Shown here: piece after piece, positions 21,884-34,557 of the stretch | How the letters are laid out: the number at the start of each line of letters is the position of its first letter | How positions within the stretch are numbered: the stretch's first letter is position 1 | Source of the DNA: Tipula vernalis | Lineage: Eukaryota > Arthropoda > Insecta > Diptera > Tipulidae | Length of the DNA stretch: 64,000 nt | NCBI GenBank assembly: GCA_958295665.1 | Contig: OY282558.1 | Location: 45,012,389 to 45,076,388 of the forward strand | Direction: 5' to 3' | The notes under the pieces: generated by a model | Told to the model about the DNA's origin: nothing | Databases searched by the model: none | What the model saw: only the letters and a program-made list of their open reading frames with translations | Program-made: the position numbers and the translations under genes

Positions 21884-24800
21884 TGTTCATTACTCTATAC
21901 TCTAGAAGGCTCTGATATTACTTGTAAAGTAACGAACAACATTAAAATTAAAAAAATGACTCATTAGCTAGCAACCCAGCCATCATCAAGTGATTATGCG
22001 TGATTATGACCAACCTAAAATCGAGGTAAAATCGATTATCCTGTATACTTGGATATCACACTTTTTAGCATTTATGGGCATTTCACAGTTTTAACGTTTT
22101 AAGTTAAAATTTAGATTTTTTATGAAACATGATTGATACTTTATGGTAAATTGTTTATTTTGTGTTATATTTTAGTTTTGCCTGCGAAGCGGTAGCTTAA
22201 TTTGGAAATGTTTATCGCGCAGTACACGTAATGGAGTATATACAACTATCGGGTAAACTTAAAATTTCCGGCAATCGATTTTAAATAGTAGAAAGTCTCG
22301 AACAAAGATTTCGCCAATTTCAATCCTACAAATAAAACGGGCTCAATATTTATTAATTAGCATCTATCTCGATATGCTGGAAATATGAAATCAGCAGGCA
22401 CGCTCGCGTCTCTTAACGAACAAAAGAAACGTATAAAGTTTTAATTACATAAGGATAATGAAAACCTTTAAGAACACGTTTTAACACACCCAAGCATAAA
22501 ATGTCTGATTGTTAAACTTCCTATAAGTGTCTATTTGTAGATGCCTATTCCTCTGAAAAACAGCAAAAGATATTCGTAATGAGATTTTACATATACAGTG
22601 CATTATTCAGGATTCGGCTTGCAATACCAAGTCTGTTGGCACCGGCCTTACCAATTATTATTGGTTAAAGGATGTAAAAAGTATTAATTTCAATAATTGG
22701 ATTACGATCAAACAAACGATGTGTAATCTGTCGAACCAATATTCATTGCTAGTTACCACTCTTAGAACTTTTCAAAACAAACATTGGTAAAATAAAATAG
22801 AAGCTTTCCAGTTCAAATAAATTGATTTAGAAAATTCTGGAGTGATGCGCAAATTTTACTTGTTGAATATTCTCCCAATTCTTAGAAAGTCGAGCTCTTT
22901 TAATTTTGATTAAATGAATTAATTAAAATCAATGAAATTCCTTAAATTTGACAATTTTTTAAATTCCTTCTTAATTTTAAAATGTCTCATTGTTAAAACT
23001 ACCTATTCTAATTTTTCAATTCTTAAAATTATCAAAATTCAAAAAAGAATTTAAATATTTTAAAAATTTACAAACAAAAGAAGCGTTTAAAATATTTAGG
23101 TTTGTTCAAATTTAAAGCTTTAATGGAATGCTCGACTTTTAATGGAAATTCTTAAAGAAAACTTCCGGCGTTTGTTCTATACAAATCAAAAAATAATTGA
23201 TGAAATTAATGCACCAGAGACTGAAGGACTAAATCTTTAAACGTACATTTACGTCGAACAATCAAATGGATTCAAGATATCTTTGGCATTTTTTTAATTA
23301 TAACTTTAGGGCATTTAAACGTTTAAGGTATCAGTTTTAGACAAATATTCAAAGATCCTTATTTAGTCGCGACAGTAGAAAAATGTTACTTTCAGTATGT
23401 ATCAAATTTTAAATTTCCAAGTCAAAACTCAGTTAACTTTATCTTTATTCTTTTGAGAATCATTCTTGTTTCTTTCTATATTTGGTCCGAAATTTTCAAA
23501 TTTGAATTTAATTAGTCTCAGAAACTTACTTATTTTACATCAATTACGTAACATATTTCATTAGGAATTTTCCTAACCTTGTCGTTTGAAAAATAGCAAA
23601 CTAATTTGACAGTTTGAAAAGATCTAGCATATGATCGCTTCCGATAGCTGCTATCGAGAGCTGTCTTATAAAATGTGGCTCCCGATATCTGTATAAATAG
23701 GCAGAGCGAAATATTTTTTATATAGTTTCCTCAGTTAAATTTAGGTATAGAAAAACGACGACTGTTGATAGCCGCTATCGGGAACGAATAAAAATCACAG
23801 CTATAAACATTGTTGTGACTAAACTAAAGTGTAGCGTTGTCTAAAATTTAGCGCCCTCACTTATCATAAAAATAGTTTTGCAGTTTCTTTCAGAAGCTTT
23901 CTTTAAACTCGTCTCAAATGTCACATTTACTATACAATAAATTATATTGCATAATATCCTAACACTCATACGTAATGTGTACCTTTAATTGATTATAAAT
24001 TATTGCTATTTGCAAAAATTATTTCTTACGAAAATCGAATCTTTTTATTTTTGGTTTCTTCGTTTTTAACCTCAATTTCACTTTTAGTTTCAATCGATAG
24101 TTTCTTTTTGGTATATATGGATTTAAACACACATACACATCTAATCAAACTATAATTTTTCTTAATCAATAAATCGTTTGGTGATTATTGTTGTTGCTGT
24201 TATTATTATTACCATTATTGCTTATGTTGTTATGAGTGTGTAAATTTTAAGGAAATAAAACCTAAAATTAATATTTGTAATAATTGATTTTGTCGTGAGT
24301 TATAAATTATAGATACATTTTTTTAAGTAGGTGGATGCGATATGTTAATTTCGACATCATTTTTTGCATGGCAAATGCATGCGTCCGTCACCTTCTCATA
24401 TGTATTACTCCATGCGAGGCGCGTATTGTAATCAAAATTATTGTGTGAAAAATACTTACACAATTTTGTGTTTTTTATTAAATTTATTAATAAAACAATT
24501 TGGCAATTACTTCATACAGCAAAAACAAAAACTAATTCTTATTTTCTTCTTAAAATAAAATTTTTGTGTTTTTTTTTTTTTTATAAAAATTATTTATTTT
24601 TATCTCGGCTCAAGAATAAAAATTTAATTAAAAATTTTCCGACTTTTTGTTGTTCACGCAGTACATTTTGTCAATTGGAATTTTCATTTATAAAACGAAA
24701 AAATTAAGACAAATTTCTATAAATTAACACATTAAAATTCTATCGTATAATTTTTTAAGTTTTTTTGTTGTTGTTGTTGTTCTAATCGTCTCTCTAAAAA

Positions 24801-25151
24801 TCTAAACTTTAGAGTTTTTACTTAACCTTAAATTAACTACTAATTTTCTTATACAAATTTTCTTTTAACTAAAAAGAAAACAAAACAAAAAAAAAATCGA
24901 AATTAAAATGAAGATCCACCCACACTTTGTCGTATACACGTAACTGTGTAATATTTTATAAAACATTTATGTTGCACGTGCAATAACATTAAAATACTTT
25001 AGGAAAATAGTTTTTCCTCTCTCTCCTCTTTATAGATACATTTCCATTTTAATTCCAAAAATATATATAAATATATTTACATATAAAAGAAAATATGGGA
25101 CAACAGGAAAATTTATGATATTGATACATTACTCTTCTTCTTATTACTTAC
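21884..25151. other. AT-rich intronic DNA
   Basis: Mostly unrecognisable. It contains the MITE relative at 23634-23799, a TAGCGCCCTCAC motif at about 23849, and TTG/TTA triplet-rich simple sequence near 24185-24230 and 24760-24782. No gene seen apart from the candidate exon just to the right. Confidence 0.4.
23634..23799. mobile_element. Diverged and shortened relative of the 14501-14762 MITE
   Basis: The left part reads GATAGCTGCTATCGAGAGC and the right part GATAGCCGCTATCGGGA followed by ACGAATAAAAA. The interior (CTCCCGATATCTGTATAAAT, then a TATTTTTTATATA stretch) is the inverted counterpart of the interior at about 14660-14710. It is shorter and more diverged than the 14.5-kb copy. No clear target duplication. 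Confidence 0.65.
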
Positions 25152-25358
25152 CATTCGTCGTAGTCGTCTTTTTATCATCTTGTTTTTAACTCCAACGACA
25201 TTAGAGTTCATTGATGTTGTCAAAATTGTTTTGTGATTTATTGGATTTTTTTTACATCGAGCGAGCACGATGGTTGTTTTTGTGTTTTTTTGGTAAATAA
25301 GTAGCGACATCTGAGAATTATTATTGTTATACTGGAACTGTTGTTCTGTGTCAATCAA
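25152..25358 (-). CDS. Possible fifth Ca-beta alternative first exon
   Basis: A minus-strand open frame with ATG at 25358 (MIDTEQQFQYNNNN) runs 69 codons to an excellent donor ATG|GTAAGT (25152/25151) in phase 0, so it could join the SH3 exon. The last residues before the donor are basic (MIKRRLRRM), like the two short basic first exons. Later in-frame ATGs (near MSLLIYQ, MNSNVVGV, MIKRRLRRM) are alternative starts. It could also be a chance open frame in AT-rich DNA. Composition and phase support it; no homology evidence is available. Confidence 0.35.
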
Positions 25359-26589
25359 AAACTTATTTTAATTTTGTAGATGCCCGTTTACAAAATGTGG
25401 CGTTAGCCCTTTTGTAGTCTAAATATTGCAGCCACTTTTAGTATTTACTTTTATTCGTATGTATATGTACATGTTGTTATACCTTCCAATTACTCGTGTA
25501 TGAAAGTTTTAAGCTAGTATCGGGCGGAGTATCATAAATTGACAGGTTTCCGATTCCTGATTTCAATGTAAACCGGGAATAAAATGTTAAAAATAAACTT
25601 AAAGTAAAACATGACGTAGTTAAATAATTTTACATAAAAGATAGACCAATCCATGGGTTAGAGGAAAAACTGACTGAAATTAACAGTGCTTAAAATTGGT
25701 GAATAATGCCATTTCTTCTATTGAAATAATTGTAAATAGTTTTCCCTATCTAAGTGCACCCCACTTGATCGAACTTAAAAATATCTGACGATTGCTGCCT
25801 AAAGAATTTTTGCACTGTAACAGCTGGTGTGATCTTGCATGTCGATTTTGGTCAACTGCCCAATACACGTGCCCATAGTCGGTGACAATGCAATATCCTG
25901 TAATTTCTGACATTTTTGACAACTGCTATAAATATAAGTATATTTGATAAAAAATTTATTCCAGACATATAAAATTCGGATGAATATTAACAAAGATCAA
26001 TTAAGTTTAAAACAATTCTATTTCTGTCCAATTAAATATCTTTGAACTTCTCGCGACAAATTTTTAATTCAATTATTCAACATTGATAAAATAATGTGAT
26101 TTGGTTGGTTCTAAACCTTAGTCGAACCGAAATTTAGTTCGGCCCGATTTATGGTCTCGTTCTTTAATTTTCTTGATTTCCGGTTAAGTTCCAGGTTAAA
26201 AACAACGTTTCTTTGACCATCACATCAAAATAAATCGAAGCTTTCGATTGGCGGTATAAAGCCAATAGACTGTCTCTTACCGTTACTCGGATAATCACTG
26301 AAACAAAGTTCTATTTACATATTTTGCGGGTGTTGGGTACGTCTCAATAGGGGTAGGCGTTTACCGATATATAAAAACCATCAAACGTGTCTAGTATACC
26401 TGCAAGTGGTAACACCCGGTCAACAATGTGAAACATCAGTTAAATACTAGAGGCGAGTGCAGCAAGCACTATAAATTAGCAATGAGCAGAACATACATAT
26501 GAAACTAAGGTAAATAAACTCTAAGCAGACTCAATACGTTTGATGAGTGACTACAGAAATTAGAATACAGCGGTAAGTTAGTCATTCCT
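25359..26589. other. AT-rich DNA, nothing recognised
   Basis: Its right part (26280-26590) has a somewhat higher GC content and may be the 5' region of the adjacent LINE fragment. No reading frame can be named. Confidence 0.35.
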
Positions 26590-26594
26590 AAACA

Positions 26595-27090
26595 GAAAAA
26601 ATGGCAAGTGATCTTAGAATTTTGGGCTGGAATGACAATAGACTCGTGCAACATCAATAAGAATTGCAGATGATCCTGGACACAGAAAAAATCGATGAAT
26701 ACCTCATCACGGAAACACATTTCACTAGATAACCAATTATTAAATTTAAAAATTATCAAATATATCAGTATTCACCCTCAAAATACTGCTAAAGGAGGTA
26801 GTGCTGCTGTATTCATCGCTTTGAAGAGTTAAAATATGAAACAGAAGAAATACAAGCAAATGTTGTTAATGTCAAAACCAAAAATAGTTACATATATTAG
26901 TATTGTTAGTATCTACTGTCCACCGAAGTACTCATTGAAAAAAAAAAGATTATCTCAAGTTCCTCAGTAAACTAGGAAAATGATCTGGACTTGGGGGAGA
27001 CTTTAATGCAAAAAATTTCCTCTGGGTCTCTAGGTTAACAATGACTAAAAGTAAGCAACTCCTACAAGCTATAAGGAAATGCAATTATGA
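26595..27090 (+). pseudogene. Jockey-type LINE endonuclease (APE) fragment
   Basis: Decayed plus-strand coding sequence in several frames: LRILGWNDNRLVQHQ, then EKIDEYLITETHFT, KFKNYQIYQY, TEEIQANVVNVKT, and LDLGGDFNAKNFLWVSR. This order (N-G-L...H...E, LI-ETH, GDFNAKN..W.SR) is that of the APE endonuclease in jockey-clade non-LTR retrotransposons, which nicks target DNA for reverse transcription. Several stops and frameshifts are present. It is followed within about 60 bp by Penelope-like sequence, not by a LINE RT. Confidence 0.75.
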
Positions 27091-27149
27091 ATAAAGAACG
27101 TATCTGTAAATTATGTACTCTACTTGTGGTTTCTTAATAATGGGTTAAA

Positions 27150-28424
27150 TTATGCTTATTCGGAAGACAATTTGCCAATGTGACAGACATCGAATCGGAA
27201 ATAAAAACAGCACAAAGGGAGCTTCCATAAAAAACAACAATCAAAAATCTGATAAAAGAAAAATCCTAAAACAACTACTGGACGACAAGAACATTATTAA
27301 CAGAAAAGCGGACAAAAACGACAATGGTGGATATGTGGAATGTAAAATGTCACCCCTAAATATTATGTGCAAATAAGTGTTAGATGCAATGAAGGATGCC
27401 TCAAGAAATTTTAACGACAAAAGCATCCCATATTGTTTCAAAGTAAGCAATCCGAAAGTATCTATACTATATACAATACCAAAGAAGCATAAACCCGGGA
27501 ATAAAATGAGACCAATAGCATCAAATTTTAATGCACCCACTTCAAAAAACGCAAAATGGCTGTCGAGCAAATTTAGAAAAATTCCACCATCGGGTAGTTT
27601 TTGAAAAACCTCAGCAAAGTTAAACTGACTAAAAATGAAATTTTAATAACTTTTGATGGAGTGTCGCTTTACTCGAGTATTTAATATATCTCGAAGGTTG
27701 GCTCTTCAAAGAAAAGTCCCGAGACACGAAGCTGACAGTTACTTACGATGTTACGATTAATAAAACTTTGCATTGAACAGAATTTTGTGAAATTTAGTGA
27801 AAAGTTTTACTTACAAAGTCAGATACATCACTTGCAATTCACACGACACTCTGCAACATAAAAAACCGCATTTAACTGCATGATTTTTCGCCTTTTACAT
27901 ATACCATTATCGGCGGATGACCATCAAAAGGAATTAGTCAATATTTACGTAATTGTTAACGAAAACGGCCATGGAAAAAATTTGGGTAGCAACCACTCAC
28001 CAAAGGGAAACCAAAGAATCAACGAACATAGTTAGTGGCACATATATTCCTGGACTATCAGAGAAATTGCCAATCATTTTCAAGAAACACAACTATCCGA
28101 TGATCTCAAAATTAACATCTAAAATAAGCGCTTAAACATCATCAACCAAAGACCAAATTGAGAGCTTGCACAAATCAGGAGTTTATACATACTATATATT
28201 ATATTTTACTTATTAAACGAGTCGTCGATGGCTGAACACATGATACTAAACAATCATTCGTTCAGTATAAGCAATTTAAGATTATTAGAGAAATCCAGTG
28301 ATGACCGAAAATTAGATATTATTGAGTCAATTTTTATACAAAACCAAAAAAGCGTGCCTATGAACTCGGACATGGGACAAGTATCGTCCACTTTATTTAA
28401 ATTACATAAAACTAGAGACAGCTG
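27150..28424 (+). pseudogene. Penelope-like element: reverse transcriptase and GIY-YIG remnants
   Basis: The frame from 27377 contains VSILYTIPKKHKPGNKMRPI and ASNFNAPTSKNAKWLSSKF, the LPKxHK/RPI block of Penelope-like reverse transcriptases. It is followed, in broken frames, by a FDGVSLYSS segment (the catalytic-motif A region) and LRLIKLCIEQNFVKF. Further on come SLHKSGVYTYY (start of a GIY-YIG-like endonuclease) and an open frame at 28228-28425 with MAEHMILNNHSFS...RKLDIIESIFI, matching the C-terminal part of that endonuclease. Stops and frameshifts are abundant. An A-rich tail lies at 28502-28518. These elements encode RT plus GIY-YIG and lack an RNase H. This copy is dead. Confidence 0.75.
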
Positions 28425-29149
28425 ATTCTGTTTGAAGTTTATTTATTTTATGTACAAAAATAAAATAAAATAAAAAATCTTTAAATAAAATTTATTTAAA
28501 CAAAAAAAAAAAAAAAAATTCAGCTTTTTATAGCGACAAATATATTAGTGAAAAAGCCGGAAAAATCATTTGATAAACAGATATACTTCTCTTAAACTTC
28601 TTAATATTGTGTGGACATAAAATACACACAAATGAGGGATTTCCTTGAGTTTTTGATTTAGTGAATATAATTCGCTATGTCAGTACGCTCATACTTGACA
28701 CTATCTGTGTTAAGTAGGGATTGTATTTTTGTAGTTTGGTCGTAGCTACCTGATGAGTAGATCAACTTTTTCAGTAAGAAACCAAACCACCAACACAATG
28801 AGCTCATGGAAAGTTCTCATTTTTTATTCAGGGATATTACACTTTGTATAACTCTTGGGGTTAAGAATGCGATTGATATTTCAACTTTTTTTTTGGTAGA
28901 TATATTATGAATAATTGGCCTCAGATCAGCTTTGTTTACAGAAAATAATGAAAAAACCACAAAATTTTCACACGTTTTGAAATATTTTGTGAATTTATAC
29001 AATTTTCGAAGATGCAATTTTTCCAGCTGATAATTTTTGTTACTTGTGTTTTCACGATTTTTAGTAAGAATTAGTTTTGATTTTCTTAAAAGACGTTCAT
29101 TATGTTGAAATTCAAACATTTAAGAAAATATCTCATAGATCATAATTAA
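28425..29149. other. AT-rich DNA between Penelope-like and piggyBac elements
   Basis: A-rich tract at 28502-28518. An open minus-strand frame (28817-29119) has no recognisable motif. It ends with the TTAA target site 29146-29149. Confidence 0.4.
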
Positions 29150-31563
29150 CCCATTTATTCCCGATGTATGATATATCATAAACAAATCGCTATTTTTTTA
29201 ATCTCTTCTCTTTCGAATTCTATACATACATAACGTGTAAACTAAAGAAATGGTTCAGTGTTATTTTGATCGTTGTTTAATGAGGACAATATGGATCGAC
29301 GTTGGTAAGTAATAAATTTAGAAAAAAATGAGTTTAAAATTAATTTTAATAGTGTATTATGTATTTTTTAATAATAATTTAAAATAAAATAAAAATTATA
29401 ACCCGGATTTAAAGGAATCATAGTAATATATTTTCGATGGTATGATATATCATACAACGGGATATGACATATAAAAAAATGCAATTAGTGGCTGTGCTAT
29501 TTTGTATGTTTATATATTGGTTTCTGCAGTTTTTATGTAGAGCGTGACACGGAGGAAATTATAAAATATTTGGACGAATTAGATTCGGAAAATATAGATG
29601 GAGTAGATGAATATCAATTGATCCTTATGCCGCCAATGGATAGATCAGATAGCGATAAAGACGATGCCCCCAGTGAAGATGAAGGAGAACAAAACATTCA
29701 AAGCCTAGGAAGAAGAATGTTATCCCAAAATTGTGAACTTAATGTAATTCAGAATAGATAATTGAATGAAATAGTTACAAACGAAGCGGAAAGCAGCTCG
29801 CATAGCCCGAAGCCAAAAAAAATGTAAAAAATTAGACACTGGGTAAAACAAGCGGGGGTGTGCCCAATCAATTTAAACCATTCTGTGTCAATATATTTAT
29901 TGAAGAAGAATCAAAAACAGTAGACGTGTTTAAAAAATTATTCGAGAGCGCCATCATAACAGACATTTTTTCTCAAACCGTTAAATATGCCCAATCTAAA
30001 GGTGCAATAAACTTCGAGATAATAGAAGAATAAATGCATAAGTTTATTGGTGTTCTTTTATTGTCTGGATACATCAAGGTTCCAAATCGTAGAATGTATT
30101 GGGAGATGCAAGAACACGCGTTTAACATAATGGTTTCCAATGCCATATCGAGAAACCGATTTAATGCCATTATGCAATATTTCCATTTAAATGATAACAC
30201 CACCATTGACATGAACGATAAATTATATAAAGTTCGGCCACTGATTGATCATTTAAACAACAAGTTCCAGCTCTACGGCAAATCATTGTGTACTGCATTT
30301 TCAATTGATGAAGCAATGGAACCGTATTATGGCCGCCATCATCTAAAACAATTTATACGAGGCAAGCCAATTAGATTTGGTTTTGAATTTTTGGTGTCTA
30401 AATACAAGCACGGGCTATCTTTTGAAATTTATACCTTATACTGGTACTTTATCAGAAAATATAATTACTGAAGGATCTTCGATTTTTATCGACAATTTTT
30501 CCACTTCTCTTCAATTGCTAAAAGTGTTCAAAAGCAAAAAAATTAATATCGTGGGTACAATAAGAAAAAATCGTATAGAGAATGCCCCGCTACTGGATTT
30601 AAAAAAATCGGAACGAGGGTCTTCCTGTGCGATTCAAGACCGTGATACGGAAATCACATTGATTCGATGGCACGACAATAGTCAAGTCACTATGGCGACG
30701 AATATGACTGATACCGATATAGTATTACAGGAATCAACTTGTACGTTGTACCCGGTATAGCGGCATACAAAAAAAGAAAGTGACTATACCTCAACCAGAA
30801 CTACTAAAGCTTTATAATGGTGGAATGGGTGGGGTTGACTTATTTGATCAACAAAGGGGATTGTATAGAATACGAATTCGCTCTAAAAAGTGGTATTGGC
30901 CTATTTTTCGGTTCATGTTAAATGGAGCGGTCACTAACGTATGGTTTCTGTACAAAGAGGCACATCCAAATGTCCCACTCTTACAATTTACTAGAGAATT
31001 GGTTCGTTCATTACTTGCCGAGAATATTCAACAAAAATTATTTTCCATATCTTCCAAGAGGCCAGGTCCCAGACCATCAAATAGTAGCATCCATTTTGAC
31101 GGATTGGGACATCTTATTATATATAATCCAACTCAAAGAAAATGCGCTTTGTGTAAAAAATGTAATGTACATTTGCGAAAAAAGCAATATTGGGCTACAT
31201 CCCAAACATTGTTTCAAAAATTATTATATAAAACAATGAAGTTACAAGACTTATAAAATGAATTGTGATACGAATTAATATTTTTTAAACTTTAAATGAA
31301 TTGCTATATGTTTTATTTATATTATTATTTATGTTATATTTATCATTATAAACTGAAATAAATGAATAAAATATTTGAAAAAATTAAAATAATATACTGT
31401 TTCTGCCCATTGTATGATACTTATATCATACCAGCCCCTGAGCCCAATTCCCAAGAATTTTTGAATATTTTTTTTCACAATGATATTTTTGAACTTGAAA
31501 TGTACACGAATTATAAATATCAGTAAAATGGGGGCACTAGAACATAGTTCGGGTTTGAATGGG
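29150..31563 (+). mobile_element. piggyBac-like DNA transposon, 2414 bp, TTAA target duplication
   Basis: TTAA flanks both ends (29146-29149 and 31564-31567). The ends read CCCATTTATTCCCG and, reverse complemented on the right, CCCATTCAAACCCG. Subterminal palindromes TATGATATATCATA occur at 29167-29180 and 29441-29454, with a diverged form at 31413-31430. These are probable transposase-binding sites and give the repeated unit of this family. It carries a broken transposase gene. Confidence 0.88.
29530..31256 (+). pseudogene. piggyBac-type transposase, frameshifted
   Basis: Acidic N-terminus (FYVERDTEEIIKYLDELDSE, then DSDKDDAPSEDEGEQ), then the transposase core in several frames: EIIEE, MHKFIGVLLLSGYIK (30034 on), RFNAIMQYFHLNDN, FSIDEAMEPYYGRHHLKQFI (first Asp), SIFIDNFSTS (second Asp), GGMGGVDLFDQQRGLYRI (third Asp), and a Cys-rich C-terminus CALCKKCNVHL with HL and a further Cys missing or shifted. 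Stops or frameshifts lie near 29759, 30032, 30460 and 30759. A possible short first exon, ATG at 29291 with GTAAGT at 29305, pairs with the acceptor TTTCTGCAG ending at 29529, but the phases do not match by one base. Confidence 0.88.
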
Positions 31564-31567
31564 TTAA

Positions 31568-33903
31568 AAATTTATAACGTTTTCATATAAAAATATGTCT
31601 TAGAAGAAAAGCTTATTTCCCGTTTATTTTATATGAAAAGTTTAGTGTTTTCATAATTCCTTTATAAAAGCCCAGTTTTTTACATTATAGATTTGTAAAA
31701 TCCAGGTTGCTTTGCTAGTATCCCAAAATATAATTGTTTGTACAGGTAAGAAATCTGAAAATAGTAACTGAGTTTGTTTGTGCAACAAACAAATGTATGC
31801 GTGCCACTGTCTCTTTAATTAACCTTATTATGCGGCCGACGATCCAATCACATTTATGATTTATATCTAACACGTATACAAATCCAGAATTCGTCGCCCT
31901 TTTATTAGACGAAAACAAATTTTAAAAAGAATTTTCCATGAAAAATGACATTTTTCATATACATATATACATATGTATGTATATACATAGTTTTATTATT
32001 ACTATTATCATTTTTTTGTTTTCTTGTTCATTCCGTCTAAAAATAATTTATCAATAATAATACAATTCTTATTTATTTACCAAGTATTTTTATTATTTTA
32101 TACGTAAGATAATTTAATTTTTATTTTTAGTAAATAAATTTTGTTTTTTGTACAAAAGAAATTTTTTTTGTACATAAAGATGATTTTCATTTTGGGAAAT
32201 TCTGTGTACAATTTTTTTTTTGTTGGTTTCAAAATAAACGAAAAAAACAATTTTCTTCGAACTTATTTATATGAACGGAATCGAGTTAAAATTGATCTCA
32301 CTTAAGACGTTTAATGGATACAATAAAATTTTTATTCATTTACAATACAATAAAAAAAAAAAAAAACGGGAAAATGTTCAATTTAAAATTAACTTTAGTC
32401 GTGTACGTATGCATATGTACTAGAGCACAACATTTCGATTAATGGAAGTGCTTAAAAGAAATTACCTATCCGACAGATGATTCGTGTCCCATAAACTGAT
32501 CGAAGAAGTAAACACAAAAAAAGAAAACAAACCGTCATTAATCTACTTACATGTATATAAAGCACTTTACTCTATGTGTATATTTATGCCAGTTTAATGT
32601 AATGAAAATCTATATATAGGAAAAAGAAATAAATTTTTCACTATTTTGCTGTCTTCTTACGGCCGATTTCTTCTTATTTTTAATTTGACTCGGAAATACA
32701 AGATTTTTTTATTTTATTTTAATGTTTATTTATTTATTTTTTTTTTGCTTCTTTAATTTAAAAAGAAAAAATAATTAATTAAAATTATTTATTTATTTAT
32801 TTGATTTAAGTGATTCTTTTGAGTTACGTCTTCACGGAACAAATTTTAATAATTTGGGAATCGGTACAGAGCACCCCATGTATGTACTTGCATACAACTT
32901 TACCACATGTTAAATCCCTTGCGTACATACATATGTAGGTATGTATGTACAATGTTGGCACTCTCATTACATCAACTGTATAATAGTTAAAATAATAAAA
33001 ACTACTTAATGTCGGTTATAAATTATAAATTTATGAATACATTCTTCGGGTTCTGTTGGTTGTACAAAAAAAAAAAAAAACACACAAAAAATTTAATTGT
33101 ATGAGAGGAATAAATTTTTCTAAATTTGGAAAATTTAATTGAAGTCAATGAACTGATTTTTCTTTTCTTTTCTTTTTTTTTTGTGTGTGTAATAAAAATA
33201 AATTCAAACGTGTCACAATCGGAAATTAAAAAAAAAAATTCTAAATTTTTTTTTTTTTTTTTTTGGGGCAAAAGTAAATCCGTATTTATACACGGATTTA
33301 CATAGATTAATATCTCAGCTCTTCTGCCGATTAGAACAAATTTTTTGTGTTATGATTTAATGTTTAGCTTATTAGAATCAGTTGCGCGTTATGCGCGGCA
33401 GCCCACGCTAAACCAGCTCAGTACAATAAATTTGGAATATTCGTAAGTCCCCTAAAAATGATGCTTTGAAATCAAGTTTTAGTTCAAGTTCAGCAGGCTT
33501 GCAAATTCTGCGATCAGCGATAGCCTAAGTAATAAATGATTGCTTTGTGATTAGTAGTGACAAATAAAAGTGTCACGAACGCGTTTCACGTATTTACCAA
33601 CTAATTTGACAGTGTTGTCTAATCGGTTGACATAGAATCAAAACGATTTGTGCAACTATAAAGTAGGTCAGTTGGTAAAAAACATTTACTTGAGAAATGA
33701 CAATGCCAAATACTGACAAACTGTGAAAATTTTTGATAAATTTAATCAATAAGAAACAATACTACGGTACAGTATAAATAATGAACCTGGGATGTGATTG
33801 TTGTTCCCGACAAATATGATTCAGATATATTTGTCAATAAGTTCACTCAAATTTATGACTGAACGCAACTCTTGATTTAGAACCTTGAAGTTTCAGCCGT
33901 TTC
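31568..33903. other. AT-rich DNA with simple sequence
   Basis: Palindromic TACATATGTATGTA-type simple sequence occurs at about 31955-31990 and 32920-32950. Long A or T runs lie at 32352-32366, 33067-33081 and 33249-33264. No gene or element recognised. Short open frames here are chance. Confidence 0.4.
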
Positions 33904-34194
33904 ATGTTGTTATCTGAAAATAAACAATCAACAGTTTGCAGTTTGGTACATATTTTCAAACATAGTGTAAACAAATTTGCTGGTAGAGGAACATTTTGGA
34001 ACAACTACGACCATCCAAAGGCCCAGAATTTGTTGATTTATCATAGTGTTGATGGTAAAAATAAATTCACAATAAGTTCTCAGCTAAAGGCTAAAATACA
34101 TTCTGAAATTCCGTTTAAACTTAATTTTTTTTATCACTGTCAAATAAGAAAACCAAGAAAATTTGGAGGCCAATTTACAAAGCTTTTCGACTGA
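33904..34194 (+). other. Unrecognised 96-codon open frame
   Basis: Starts MLLSENKQSTVCSLVHIF and includes RGTFWNNYDHPKAQNLLIYH and a basic end (CQIRKPRKFGGQFTKLFD). Amino-acid usage looks more like coding than most random frames here. No domain is recognisable, there are no clear splice sites, and the ATG context is poor. It could be a fragment of an unidentified transposon or host exon. Confidence 0.25.
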
Positions 34195-34557
34195 ATCGTT
34201 ATTCGTGTATTTATTTGTAGAAATATAGGGTGGGCCAATAAGAGTTTTACCATGCGAATGGTAAATAAAAATTTTTTGTTTTATAATGATTTTTATCGAT
34301 AACAATTATGTGTGAAAGAGAATATCGGCGAAATGTTTACCACGGCAATAAAAAATAAACTGATGATTAATTTGGACGGAACAAAATAAGGAGTAGTTCA
34401 ATGTCTCATTAACCAAGCTGTGATTTGTGTAACTGGCTAACAATATATCACCCTCACTTAGGTATGCAACAAAGACTGTGGAGGTACCGAACGAAAACGA
34501 TACTTCTATGGAAAAAAAAATAAATTGTTAATGAGAATGATGGAGGCGAATTTTGGC

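Noticed and set aside
26280..26296. 17-nt microexon bounded by TTTCAG and GTAAGA on the minus strand
   Set aside because: Sites of this quality occur by chance; no coding continuity with any recognised gene.
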